Source: VRUE01 sp963716245
Lineage (GTDB): Bacteria > Actinomycetota > Thermoleophilia > Solirubrobacterales > 70-9
DNA: 64,000 nucleotides
Assembly: GCA_963716245.1 (NCBI GenBank)
Contig: OY970300.1
Span: forward strand, 2,108,001 to 2,172,000
Direction: 5' to 3'
A program made the position numbers and the translations under genes. Below the pieces are notes generated by a model. That model did no database searches. It saw nothing but the letters and a program-made list of their open reading frames with translations, and was not told where the DNA came from. Position 1 is the stretch's first letter, and every line of letters begins with the position of its first letter. Shown one piece after another: positions 8,510 to 17,297 of the stretch.

Positions 8510-9276
8510 CCAAGCGCCGCCAGGACAGCGCCGAGCTCCTCGTCGACCTCGCCGTCGAGCCGCAGCTCGGCTTCGGCGTCGTAGGGAGTCGGGCCCTTGG
8601 TGACGATCGCCACCCGCCCGCCGCCGGCCAGCGTCAGGGCCGGCAGGCCCGCCACCGGATGGACGACGAGCGAGGAGCCGATGCAGACCATCAGGTCGGC
8701 GCGTTCGGCCAAGTCCTGAGCACGAGCCATCGCCGCCTCGGGCAGCAGCTCGCCGAAGAGGACCACGTCGGGCTTGACTCGGCCCGCGCAGGCGGCGCAG
8801 CGGGCGACACCGTCGCCGCCGAAGAGCCGGTCGACCTCCTCGATGCCGTAGGCGGTCGCGCAGCCCCGGCAGGACGACGTCTCGATCGAACCGTGGACCT
8901 CGACCACGTTCCGCGAGCCGGCCGCCCGGTGCAGCCGGTCGATGTTCTGGGTGATGACGCCTTCGAGCAGCCCGCGTCGCTCCAGCTCGGCCAGCGCCTC
9001 GTGCGCCGGGTTGGGGCGTTTGTCGCCGAGCGCATGGAAGCGCGGTCGGTAGTAGGACCAGAACCGCGCCGGATCGCGCTCGAAGACGTCGATGTGGGCG
9101 ACCTCCATCGGGTCGACGTCCTCCCAGAGCCCTTTCTCGGGCGTTCGGAAGTCCGGGATGCCGGACGGCACCGAGATCCCCGCCCCGGTCAGCGCAACGG
9201 TGCATTCAGACTCGCGGATCAGCCCCGCAAGCCGCTCGACCGCTGCCTCTCGCTCCGTTTCGACCTGACCCCCCAA
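8506..9276 (-). CDS. NAD-dependent protein deacylase (sirtuin)
   Basis: 256-aa Sir2 enzyme removing acyl groups from lysines with NAD. GAGIS (31-35), GIPDFR, TQNID (109-113), catalytic His128 in EVHGS, and a zinc site CRGC...CAAC (136/139/160/163) are all present. Tyr76 and Arg79 form a YxxR pair as in the desuccinylase-type sirtuins, so succinyl or malonyl lysine is a possible substrate (inference). The reading frame starts at a TTG without a good ribosome site, so the start is uncertain by a few codons. First gene of a two-gene operon with the HAD phosphatase. Confidence 0.9.
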   Translation of the reverse strand: MGGQVETEREAAVERLAGLIRESECTVALTGAGISVPSGIPDFRTPEKGLWEDVDPMEVAHIDVFERDPARFWSYYRPRFHALGDKRPNPAHEALAELERRGLLEGVITQNIDRLHRAAGSRNVVEVHGSIETSSCRGCATAYGIEEVDRLFGGDGVARCAACAGRVKPDVVLFGELLPEAAMARAQDLAERADLMVCIGSSLVVHPVAGLPALTLAGGGRVAIVTKGPTPYDAEAELRLDGEVDEELGAVLAALG

Positions 9277-9480
9277 CGGACGGGGATCATCTCAGAGCGC
9301 GATCCATCTCGTTCGGCCACTTAAGTCTCGCAGGCTCCGGACCCGTGTTTGGCTCATTGGAGCCGCTGCAGCCCTCACCAATTTCCTTGGTCATCCCCCG
9401 TAGCGTCGCGAGCGGCGCAAGGCCGTGACTCCGGCCCTGTGCCGCAACAGCACCGCCACTGTAGTGACGGTTGTCCTGGG

Positions 9481-10139
9481 CTAACCGGTCGGATGTGTTC
9501 CAATTTCGATTTTCACTCCCGCTGTTCCTTCCAGGGTCACCCCAAGGCTGTAAAGACCCGTGGCGTTAACTGTGAAACCGAAGGTGCAGGTACCGTGAGT
9601 TTGAAGCGCCGGTACAACTTCTCCCTCAATCACAAGGTCACCATTGACTACATTTGTAAATGCGACCCCAGGTAGGTTACTTTGAGAGCCAATTGTGAGT
9701 GTGCAGTTAGGCGTCCCATTTGTATGCGCGACATGGTTGGCATAGCTGTGAACTTCAATTGGTTTGGTCGGACACACTATGTCAACAGTACCATGCCCGT
9801 GTGCGTGGGATGTCACTGTGCCAGCCGTGAAGGTGTAGTGGCAACCATTGGTTGTGACTGTCACTGGTTCACTTCCTTGTTAACACATTTGTGATATGTC
9901 GGTAGAACTGTGATTTTTGTGTCAGCTTTGTTCATTTCAGCTGTAAAGGTTCCTTCGTCGCATTCGATTTTTCTTTCGAGGGCTACGAACCAGTCATCGT
10001 TATCAGTTCCAAAGATGTGGACCGGGTACGAAGAGGCTGCGATAATGCCTTGTTTCGCGGAGGCCGACGACGCCGCAAGAGCTGCGGTCGCTAAGACCGC
10101 TACGAGGACGAAGCCAAGAGCCTTGGAATTGCGAATCAT
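9481..10139 (-). pseudogene. Six-cysteine secreted family protein, frameshifted
   Basis: Homologous over its whole length to the intact genes at 16276-16947 and 41075-41731. The first frame (9861-10139, 92 aa) gives a signal peptide and two family cysteines, ending in VNKEVNQ. The second (9481-9864) continues with VTVTTNGCHYTF and the other four cysteines. One base is missing near 9870 (or two are extra), and the frames meet in GTGA. Either a real inactivating deletion, a sequencing error, or stop-start coupling making two chains. Base composition is much more AT-rich than in the flanking genes. The shared promoter and hairpin upstream look intact, which argues the event is recent. Confidence 0.8.
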
Positions 10140-10165
10140 CGATTCTTCCTTTCAGGCTGGATTGC

Positions 10166-10193
10166 CGATACGTCCTCCTCCCTGGACGCATCG
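10166..10193 (-). promoter_or_regulatory. Conserved 5'-UTR hairpin upstream of six-cysteine gene
   Basis: 10-bp stem (CGATACGTCC / GGACGCATCG on the plus strand) with an 8-nt loop, ending 27 nt before the start codon and next to the GAAAGGAAG ribosome site. The same structure, at the same distance, precedes the copy at 16947. Differences between the two keep pairing (G-C versus G-U). Confidence 0.65.
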
Positions 10194-10215
10194 TGTCCCT
10201 CTCGAGACAGGGAGA

Positions 10216-10245
10216 TGCTTAACCCATTGGCTCAGCTTTAGTCAA
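10216..10245 (-). promoter_or_regulatory. Promoter of the frameshifted six-cysteine gene
   Basis: On the minus strand, TTGACT (10240-10245), an 18-bp spacer and TAAGCA (10216-10221). The -10 lies 77 nt from the ATG, exactly as in the 16947 copy. Confidence 0.55.
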
Positions 10246-10319
10246 TAGCTCCCGTGCATCGAGTCCGCAAGGCCTTTCGGTGCGATTGGCTTTCCCTGCA
10301 AAGTCCGAGTGAGGATCTT

Positions 10320-10345
10320 GCGCGTGCGTGGATCTGTGCACGCGC
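10320..10345. promoter_or_regulatory. Conserved upstream dyad and surrounding 332-nt gap
   Basis: GCGCGTGC (10320-10327) and GCACGCGC (10338-10345) form an inverted repeat 181 nt upstream of the start codon. A related dyad sits at precisely 181 nt upstream of the second copy. About 65 bp around it (10291-10355) resemble 17098-17163. The rest of the 10140-10471 gap holds the promoter, the hairpin and the region downstream of the 10472 gene, where I see no gene. Confidence 0.45.
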
Positions 10346-10471
10346 CGTTTGCGCAGCGCACACTCCCCACGGAGATGGAGAGGGCGCTCAGTCGAGCCAC
10401 CTATGAGGCCGAACCGGTTCTCGGACGGCCCCTTGGCGCTTCAGGGTGGCGGGCGATGAGAAGCGGTCACC

Positions 10472-13312
10472 CTACTTTTTCACTCGCCCCCCGCACCGCG
10501 CCCGCAGCACCGGCCGCAGGTTGCGCACCTTGCCGTTCTGCCCGACGAAGCGGGCTTTCACCCGGGAGGCTTTGCCGGCGCAGAGGTTGCGGGAGTTGAT
10601 GATCAGGCCCTTTTTGCCGCCCTGGAGGCTGAGCACGAACTTGGAGACCGGGGCGTCGGGGATCGAGACGAAGGTGTTGCGGATGCCACCGCTCTTGGAG
10701 TCGATGCGGCTGGAGAGGTCGATCTCGACGATCCCTTTCAGGGCGACGACGAGGTCGGGCAGCTCGTTGCTCGAGGAGCGCAGGTAGACGGGTCCTTCGA
10801 GCGGGTCGTCGAGCAGCGGCGTGAAGGCACGTGCCCAGCCGTAGACGGCTCCCGAGGGGCATTTGTCGGCGGCATATTGGACGCGGGTGCAGATCGTGCG
10901 GATATGGGCCTGCTCGAGGAAGGCCGAGCGCGGCAGGGTGACCTTGGCGGCGCCGATGTTGGCGTCGCCGGGACGGGCCTTGAGAACCGCTCGCAGGGCC
11001 GGGTGGTCACCGCGCCTGGTGCCGCCGCGGAGCTTCATCTGCAGGCGGGGCTTGAAGGCGAGCGTGGAGCAGTTGGCCGCCTGGTAGCGAGTCGAGAGAT
11101 TCACCGGAACGTCGTCAGCAGGGCTGAACAGGTCCAGGAAGGAGCCGAACAGGGTGGCTTTGACCTGGGAGGGGTCACAGCTGGTCGGGTTGAGGGTGAA
11201 GTTCGACCTGTCCACCATCACTTCCAGGTCCCGCAGCTTCAGCGGGATCCCTTTGAGGATGTGGGGGATCGGATCGGAGGCCGATCCGTCGACTTCGACC
11301 TGTGCCGTGAGGGGGTTGAGCTTCAGGGCCACGCGGACGACCACGGTGCCGGCGTCGAAGGGGCCGGCGAGCGCCGGGGTGATCGCGACGACTGAGAGCG
11401 GCGCGCCCTTGTAGGGGCCGGCTAGATGCAGGGTGCCGGGCACGTAGGTGAGCGCCGAGCCGACCCCGGCTCCGGCGAGGGTGCGGCCGATCCGGGAGGC
11501 GGCAGGGCAGCTGGGCGATGCCTGCTCGGCGCGGCCGGTCTTGCCCTTGGCGGAGGCGATCTGGGCGTTTGAGCATCTGCCGACGCCGGCGAGCTTGCCG
11601 ACCACTCCGGAGGGGAGGGTCGAGGAGAACTTGGTCATGTTCTGTTCACCGTCTGAGCGCAGCAGGCGCATCATGAAGGGCGAGAAGGAGCCAGCGTTGT
11701 TGTTCAGCGAGCCGGCCTGGAACTCGGGCCGGAAGGGCGGCACGCCCCCAGGTGGGCAGGGGCCGCCATTGACGCCGCGGGTGATCTGGAAGCTCGAGAG
11801 GACCGTGCGGACCTGGCTCGGGTTGGCCCTGGGGGTCAGCTCTGCCCTGGTCGTGTGGGTGCCGCAGGTCGGCGGGCTGATCAGCGGGGCCCGCTGGCCT
11901 TCGTTGAAGTGGAAGCGAAAGCTCGAGAAGGGGATCTGGGGGATGTCCTCGACGGTGGTGACGAGCTGGCCGGTCGCGGGATGGGGCTCGACCTTGGCCG
12001 GCTGCTTGACGAGGATCCCCAGCTGTGGGTTCTTGAGGACGATGTAGAAGGCGATCAGGGAGTCGAAGGGGTTCTCCTGACCAGGGGTGGAGGTCGTGGG
12101 GTCGTCTTGCTGGGCGAGGAAGACCTCGCCCTCGACCGCCTCGGAGACCAAGGGAGACTCAATCAACACGGTGCCGAGCTTGGAGTTGGTGGGACAGCCC
12201 TCTCCAGGGGCAGCAGAAATCGTTTCCCTGTCTAGGTCCGAAGGCGTGCAGACGCCCAGGCCTTCACCGACCGACGGGTTGACCGTGACGCCCTCGGGCA
12301 GGGTGACGACGGCTTTTTGCATGTCGGACTGAGCGAGGCCGTCAGGGTTCTTCAAGCCCTCGTCGTTGAACTCAATCGAGAAGTCGAGGCCGGTGCCGGT
12401 CTCCGCGGAGTCGGTCGTGGTCTGGGAGCTAACGTCGGGTGAGAAGCCGAGTTTCTCGCAGCCGGTCAGGGCTGGGCCTTCGTGGAAGCCGGTGACCCAC
12501 CTGTCGGGTTCCTGCCAGGAGCGAGCTTCATAGCGGGTGATCATCGGGCCTTCGCAGGAGCGCGGCAGGGTGAGGAAGGGGAGCTCGGGGGCGTTTGAGG
12601 GGCAGGTCAGACCGCTGGTCGGGCGAACGATCTTTCGCTCAGCTTTGTCTACTTTGGCCAAAGGCGCGCATTCACCCCGGACACGATCGTGCGCGGAGTC
12701 GCCGGGCACCCCCCAGAGCTCCACGATCGAGGCGAACACGGCGACCGTTTGGTTCACGCCAATCGTTGCCGCCACACCGTTGTATTCGGTACCTGCTCGG
12801 ATCTCATCGTAATTCGGAGCCTGCTCGATACCAAGATCGACGACGATCGGCACCTGGCGAACCTTCCAGCCGAGTCGCAGCACAACCCCACGAGGGGGCG
12901 GGAGGCTGTAGATCGCCGTTGGTTCGTCGAACGACGTCGGACTACCGATGGAAGGCGCTTGCATCCCAACGATCGATTCGGGGGAGCAGCGTTTTTCATG
13001 TTGAAAGTGCAAAAAGTCCGCGGTTGCACAGCTTGAAATAGCCCTTGCGTCCGCTATCAAGCCCTCCGCCTGCTGAAAGAGCGCATCTCGGAGTTTGCCA
13101 TCGACTATAGGCACAGAGCTACCAGACGTAAATTTGAGGCCGAATGAGGTCGTCAAGGTGAACGGGTGCGAGCCAGCCTGAGTGGCGACACCCCCTCCTT
13201 CTCGTTCAATGGTCACCTTGAAATCGGTCAGGTCGAACTCAGCTCTCGCCACGGAACCCGCAACTAGGGCAAGAGCCAACGCCGATAGAAGGAAGGCCCA
13301 AAAGCGTCTCAT
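10472..13312 (-). CDS. Large exported protein of unknown function
   Basis: 946 aa from the ATG at 13312, which opens a signal peptide (MRRFWAFLLSALALALVAGS). The mature part is beta-rich, with scattered cysteine pairs and no recognisable catalytic motif. The C-terminal 100 residues are basic (ending CGGRVKK). The ATG overlaps the stop of the upstream gene in ATGA, so the two exported proteins are made in a coupled, probably stoichiometric way. A surface or extracellular structural or adhesive role is my guess only. Codon use is less GC-extreme than in the housekeeping genes around it. Confidence 0.8.
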   Translation of the reverse strand: MRRFWAFLLSALALALVAGSVARAEFDLTDFKVTIEREGGGVATQAGSHPFTLTTSFGLKFTSGSSVPIVDGKLRDALFQQAEGLIADARAISSCATADFLHFQHEKRCSPESIVGMQAPSIGSPTSFDEPTAIYSLPPPRGVVLRLGWKVRQVPIVVDLGIEQAPNYDEIRAGTEYNGVAATIGVNQTVAVFASIVELWGVPGDSAHDRVRGECAPLAKVDKAERKIVRPTSGLTCPSNAPELPFLTLPRSCEGPMITRYEARSWQEPDRWVTGFHEGPALTGCEKLGFSPDVSSQTTTDSAETGTGLDFSIEFNDEGLKNPDGLAQSDMQKAVVTLPEGVTVNPSVGEGLGVCTPSDLDRETISAAPGEGCPTNSKLGTVLIESPLVSEAVEGEVFLAQQDDPTTSTPGQENPFDSLIAFYIVLKNPQLGILVKQPAKVEPHPATGQLVTTVEDIPQIPFSSFRFHFNEGQRAPLISPPTCGTHTTRAELTPRANPSQVRTVLSSFQITRGVNGGPCPPGGVPPFRPEFQAGSLNNNAGSFSPFMMRLLRSDGEQNMTKFSSTLPSGVVGKLAGVGRCSNAQIASAKGKTGRAEQASPSCPAASRIGRTLAGAGVGSALTYVPGTLHLAGPYKGAPLSVVAITPALAGPFDAGTVVVRVALKLNPLTAQVEVDGSASDPIPHILKGIPLKLRDLEVMVDRSNFTLNPTSCDPSQVKATLFGSFLDLFSPADDVPVNLSTRYQAANCSTLAFKPRLQMKLRGGTRRGDHPALRAVLKARPGDANIGAAKVTLPRSAFLEQAHIRTICTRVQYAADKCPSGAVYGWARAFTPLLDDPLEGPVYLRSSSNELPDLVVALKGIVEIDLSSRIDSKSGGIRNTFVSIPDAPVSKFVLSLQGGKKGLIINSRNLCAGKASRVKARFVGQNGKVRNLRPVLRARCGGRVKK

Positions 13313-16110
13313 CGCGACGCCCTCCGATTGGCACGTCGGCAATTTGCAACCCTGCGCTTCAAACGCTTTGCCCGTTTCGATAACGCCGCTGACTCGGTCT
13401 GCTTTGCCCTGCGAGCGAGTCGAGTCGCCCTCCTGGCGAGGATTCGACAATCGCGCCGAGGCGCAGGATCGCCGGGACCTCTGAAGATCGCACTGGCAGG
13501 GGTCACCTTGACGGGATCCGGAATAGCAATCCTTCCGGGCGGGGGTGGGGGCGGTGGGCTGGGGAAGCCGCCGCCGACCCGGGCGTCGTAGATATCGACT
13601 TGGCCTTCGTCCTGCGGGTGGATGGAACTGGCGGTCGAGAAGAACACGTCGTCCCCAGTGGCGCTTGCGTCGACAAATTCTGACCGCTGCGGGCTGGTGC
13701 CAGTTGAAATCAGGTCAATACAGCCTCCCGCCTCCCCACACGTTCCCGTGCCCTCTGCCTCCCACTGGTACACATCCTGTACCCCGTTCGTATCGCCTGC
13801 ATCCAGTGCCTCGTTGCTGTGGAAGAAGACCCGATTGCCATCCTCGGAAAGCAGTCGTGACGCGTATTGCTCTCGTTCCCAGGGGGGCAGCGTCGCGGCT
13901 GCACCAAATCTTTCGTTGAAGACTTTTTCGCTCCGTAGCGGGAGTTCGAAGGCGCTGTAAGGGATGAGAATGGGTCCGCCGCTCGGCGATGCACCAGAAG
14001 GGTTGCAGGACACACAGGTAAGCTCGTCAGACTCCGCGTCGTAGTGGAATACCTCGGTGTAGCGTTTCCCGCTGACCGGATCGACGTTTTCGTACCCGGT
14101 CAGACTTCCCAGGGCTTGGAACGCGATCGACTTCCCATCTGCCGTAATGCGGCTCGTGCGACGAATTGGGTCCGGCCGGATCGGTCCGATGTGCTCTCCG
14201 ACTTCACGGTCCTCCTCGGATAGAACAGTCACCAGCTCGGTCACCCCGCCATCCTCGAGATAGAGATTCCATGCGCCAGGTACCGCTCCCGGCATCAGGC
14301 TTTCCGTCGAGACGAAGTAGATCATCGATAGATCGTCGCTGGCCCCCAAAATCCCCGGCACTTGCTGCGCGATCAGGCGCTCCGGGTCGGAAGCACCGGC
14401 CTCGGCCGCGTCAACGTCGAATTCGTACAAACTGCCCCCGATCGTGAACAGTACGGCAGAACCGCCGGCGGCCGCGGTCCAGAAACGGGCGTCGGCTGGC
14501 GAGACCTCCTCCGAGATCGGCAGAGTTTTCTCGCCATCTATTCTCACGTAGATCTTGCGTGCGTTTCCCGCGCTCACAGTGCTCCAAAAGATCCGCGAGC
14601 CATCCATTGAGACCGCATGCTCAAGCGAGGACTCGCGGTTATTGATGCGGGACTCGAGCCTCCCCGCCGCGGCGCTCAACGGACTTGGTTCGCCGTTGGG
14701 CAATATGCTGACCAGCTCCAACTCTCCATCATGAAGGTCGTAGAGTTGAGTTATCAGGCGTACTCGCGCGCCGGCGTTCGGTGCCGGCGGTCCGTTCGAC
14801 GCGGGCTGTCCGGGCCGCGGGGTGGTCAGTTGGTTGGCGCTGACTTTCATCGTGCTGCCCCCCGTGTTGGTGCCGGTGACCGCGCACTGGAACGCCGCTC
14901 TGGTAGCGACGTCGTCGGCGCTCACGACGTAAGTCGAGGAGGTGGCACCTGAAATGGCAACTCCATTGCGATACCACTGATAAGAGAAACTAGGTGCCCC
15001 CTTCCACTCCCGAGCCAGAGGGTTGCAGGTAAGCACCTGCCCACCTGGTCCCCCTACTACGAGGTCAGCACTTTTTTCTGGAGCGTTGATGGACGGAGGC
15101 GCAACGGGCGGCAGGATCGCCGGTGGTGGAGCGACGATCCAGCCCCCGGGAGGAATCGCCACCTGGGTCGAGCCGGCATTCGTGTTTATCGCGAAGACCT
15201 GGCACTGGATGGCCGCCCCCACGTCAGCGTGCACCGTCGTGTAGGAAGGCGAAGTTGCGCCTTCGATCGGAACGCCGTTCCTTAGCCACTGGTACGAGAA
15301 CGATGCTACCGGTCCCTGCGTCGTGTTCACACATTCAGTTTCAAAGCCCACCGGGACGGAGTCGGGCCTCAGGGATGCACCCGAGATAAACACCTGATGG
15401 CGAAGGTCGCTGGAAGCGCCCTGAAATCTCAGACCTGGGCCAGGAGCCGCGGCTGCATCCTCACCGTTATCGTTCAGATACTCCGAGGCTGGCCCATACG
15501 GTCCCTGGCTAGTCAGGGCTTCGTACCTTCCGCCCGAGCAATTGTCGCGACGATACAGATTGACGTAGCCGGCTAGCCCATCTGGCGTGAGCGGGACCAC
15601 GTTGGTGTCTCGGACCCACGCGCTGCACAGGTCGGGCGTAAATGCCTCGAAGAGGTTTTCGAGATCCCAGTTGCCGATGGGAATGGCGACTTCTCCCTCG
15701 AATATGGCCGTCCCGCGGGGCGCCGAAATCCCGTCCGTCGCCCAGCCATTCTCGCCCCAGTGCGCAATGTACTGGTTGGCCCATACACCGGAGACGGCGT
15801 CACTGAACGCCGTGCCTGACGTGTAGGTGAGCGCTTTTCCGTTCGGCGAGCTCTGTCTGTACGAGGTGTAGACCCCAGCGGTGCTATTAGCGGGCGGCAA
15901 CGCCTGGGCGCTACCGCCGTTTTTATCTAGCGGGCTCACCATCTCGTAGGCACGACAATCCGGCAGCGCCGCCGAAGGACCGACACGACGCTCTTCATTT
16001 GGACAGGGACCCGGAGCGCCAGACACTCCCTCTACGAGAGTCAGCAGCAACAGGCAGGTAGCGCAAAGTCCGAGCCATATCCTGCCTGCACCTGCGCGCC
16101 GTCTCAACAT
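13309..16110 (-). CDS. Large exported protein with Ig-like and beta-propeller-like repeats
   Basis: 933 aa from ATG 16110, which has GGGAGA upstream and opens a signal peptide (WLGLCATCLLLLTLVEG). The mature N-terminus has a CPNEERR...LPDCRAYEMVSP segment. Two Ig-like units follow (YQWLRNGVPIEGATSPSY and YQWYRNGVAISGATSSTY, each ending in a cysteine strand). Then come TolB/PD40-like propeller blades (SMDGSRIFWS, ADGKSIAFQA, SEDGNRVFFHS) over residues about 480-840. A Pro-rich linker (eight prolines) leads to a very basic tail that may bind wall polymers. The ORF could begin at 16161, but the inner start has the ribosome site. Binding or display on the surface is likely; no enzyme motif seen. 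Confidence 0.82.
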   Translation of the reverse strand: MLRRRAGAGRIWLGLCATCLLLLTLVEGVSGAPGPCPNEERRVGPSAALPDCRAYEMVSPLDKNGGSAQALPPANSTAGVYTSYRQSSPNGKALTYTSGTAFSDAVSGVWANQYIAHWGENGWATDGISAPRGTAIFEGEVAIPIGNWDLENLFEAFTPDLCSAWVRDTNVVPLTPDGLAGYVNLYRRDNCSGGRYEALTSQGPYGPASEYLNDNGEDAAAAPGPGLRFQGASSDLRHQVFISGASLRPDSVPVGFETECVNTTQGPVASFSYQWLRNGVPIEGATSPSYTTVHADVGAAIQCQVFAINTNAGSTQVAIPPGGWIVAPPPAILPPVAPPSINAPEKSADLVVGGPGGQVLTCNPLAREWKGAPSFSYQWYRNGVAISGATSSTYVVSADDVATRAAFQCAVTGTNTGGSTMKVSANQLTTPRPGQPASNGPPAPNAGARVRLITQLYDLHDGELELVSILPNGEPSPLSAAAGRLESRINNRESSLEHAVSMDGSRIFWSTVSAGNARKIYVRIDGEKTLPISEEVSPADARFWTAAAGGSAVLFTIGGSLYEFDVDAAEAGASDPERLIAQQVPGILGASDDLSMIYFVSTESLMPGAVPGAWNLYLEDGGVTELVTVLSEEDREVGEHIGPIRPDPIRRTSRITADGKSIAFQALGSLTGYENVDPVSGKRYTEVFHYDAESDELTCVSCNPSGASPSGGPILIPYSAFELPLRSEKVFNERFGAAATLPPWEREQYASRLLSEDGNRVFFHSNEALDAGDTNGVQDVYQWEAEGTGTCGEAGGCIDLISTGTSPQRSEFVDASATGDDVFFSTASSIHPQDEGQVDIYDARVGGGFPSPPPPPPPGRIAIPDPVKVTPASAIFRGPGDPAPRRDCRILARRATRLARRAKQTESAALSKRAKRLKRRVANCRRANRRASR

Positions 16111-16223
16111 TGCTCTCCCTGACTTTCTCGGTGAATTCCCTGAAATTGCCGCCGCCATCATGCGACGTGCATGAAGTTAGCGCCGTGCTCGTACTCTGTC
16201 AAAAACATCAGCTTTCCTAATTG

Positions 16224-16260
16224 GAGGGCAGGGACCGGCTCGATGCCGGTCCCTGCCCTC
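16224..16260 (-). terminator. Perfect 16-bp hairpin after six-cysteine gene
   Basis: Arms 16224-16239 and 16245-16260 are perfectly complementary, loop TCGAT. It starts 15 nt after the stop codon at 16276. The following sequence is not U-rich. Confidence 0.7.
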
Positions 16261-16275
16261 TTACTAAGGTGCTAC

Positions 16276-16947
16276 TTATTTTGTACCGACGTCAATCGAC
16301 ACACCATTTGTGCCCTTGACTGTCACTCCAGCGTCGTAATCGCCGCTAGGAGTAAGTGTGAAACCAAACGAGCAGGAACCGTGGATCTGGGTCGAGACAA
16401 TGATGCCCGTTCCGTTTGTGCTCTCGAGATGGATGTGTTTGATGCCGTTTTCTTCTTTATTTGTGTAAAGGACGTTTTCTACTGTTTGGGGGCCAACTGT
16501 GATTGTGCAGTTGGACGAACCGCTTGTATGGGTGGTGTGGTTAGCGTAGCTGTGAACTTCAATCGATTTGCCGGCTGGGCACTCGATTTCGACTGATCCA
16601 TGCGCTTCCGCATGGTTGCTCATTGTGCCTACCTCGAAGACATAGGCACACCCGTTGGTTGTGACTGTTGCTGGTTCGGTACTGTTCTTCGTGCAGTTTG
16701 TGTATACAGGCGTGATTGTGATGCTCGTGCTGGCTGCTTTTGCTTCTCCAGAGAATGTCCCGTGGGTACAGTTCAACACGCTTCCGGAAACGGTGAAGGT
16801 ATCGTCCGTGTCTTCGCCGAAAACGTGCACCGGGTAGCTGCTGGCTGTGAACGTGCCCGGTTTTTCTGCCATGGCGGACGACGCGAAAGCAGCCATCGCG
16901 AGAATCGCCATCGCCGCTAGGCCGAGGGCCTTGATGTTGCGAATCAT
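16276..16947 (-). CDS. Six-cysteine secreted family protein, intact copy
   Basis: 223 aa. Signal peptide MIRNIKALGLAAMAILAMAA with a probable cleavage after AMA; the mature start TASSYPV is shared by all copies in the window. The mature part is Thr/Ser/Val-rich, beta-sandwich-like, with six conserved cysteines (LNC, TNC, NGC, IEC, SNC, GSC), presumably three disulfides outside the membrane. EVHSYANH and the final CSFGFT are further family signatures. No catalytic motif. Markedly lower GC than the genome norm. Well-formed promoter (TTGACC-18-TATCAA), 70-nt leader with a hairpin, and a strong terminator: an independently expressed unit. Function unknown. Confidence 0.85.
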   Translation of the reverse strand: MIRNIKALGLAAMAILAMAAFASSAMAEKPGTFTASSYPVHVFGEDTDDTFTVSGSVLNCTHGTFSGEAKAASTSITITPVYTNCTKNSTEPATVTTNGCAYVFEVGTMSNHAEAHGSVEIECPAGKSIEVHSYANHTTHTSGSSNCTITVGPQTVENVLYTNKEENGIKHIHLESTNGTGIIVSTQIHGSCSFGFTLTPSGDYDAGVTVKGTNGVSIDVGTK

Positions 16948-16973
16948 TTGCTCTTCCTTTCGGATTTGTTGAT

Positions 16974-16998
16974 CGATGCGCCCTCCCCGGACGCATCG
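16974..16998 (-). promoter_or_regulatory. Conserved 5'-UTR hairpin upstream of six-cysteine gene
   Basis: Ten pairs (CGATGCGCCC-type arm 16974-16983 on the plus strand with GGACGCATCG 16989-16998, one G-U), ending 27 nt before the ATG, just 5' of the GGAAG ribosome site. Counterpart of 10166-10193. Confidence 0.65.
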
Positions 16999-17023
16999 TG
17001 CCCCTGCCTTGAGGGACGAGCGA

Positions 17024-17053
17024 TTGATAGCCGGTTGTTCCTAACTTGGTCAA
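17024..17053 (-). promoter_or_regulatory. Promoter of the intact six-cysteine gene
   Basis: On the minus strand, TTGACC (17048-17053), 18-bp spacer, TATCAA (17024-17029), 77 nt upstream of the ATG. Same geometry as 10216-10245. Confidence 0.6.
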
Positions 17054-17127
17054 GTATTTGTGTCTAATCGGTCCCCCGGTTCGTTCAGACATCGTTTTTT
17101 CCCCTGCAAAATGCGTGTGAGCGAGTT

Positions 17128-17153
17128 GCACTTGCGCGGATCGGTGCACGTGC
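17128..17153. promoter_or_regulatory. Conserved upstream dyad in the 350-nt gap
   Basis: GCACTTGC (17128-17135) and GCACGTGC (17146-17153), one mismatch, 181 nt upstream of the start as in the other copy. The gap 16948-17297 otherwise holds the leader and promoter of the six-cysteine gene and the terminator at 17223-17250; no gene is visible. Confidence 0.45.
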
Positions 17154-17222
17154 CGAATTGGCGCGGCGCTGCTTTCCGCGTGTGCTGATCGGTGGCTGCG
17201 CCGCTTGAGCGGCTCGGAAATG

Positions 17223-17250
17223 CGAACGGCCCGCCGGGGCGGGCCGTTCG
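17223..17250 (-). terminator. 13-bp GC hairpin downstream of the HAD/ECH fusion
   Basis: CGAACGGCCCGCC (17223-17235) pairs perfectly with 17238-17250. It lies 48 nt after the stop of the beta-oxidation gene, with CATTT following on the minus strand. Confidence 0.7.
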
Positions 17251-17297
17251 TTCACTCCAAAAGGCGGCTGGCTAGCCGGGAAAGCGCGGCGCGGCGT

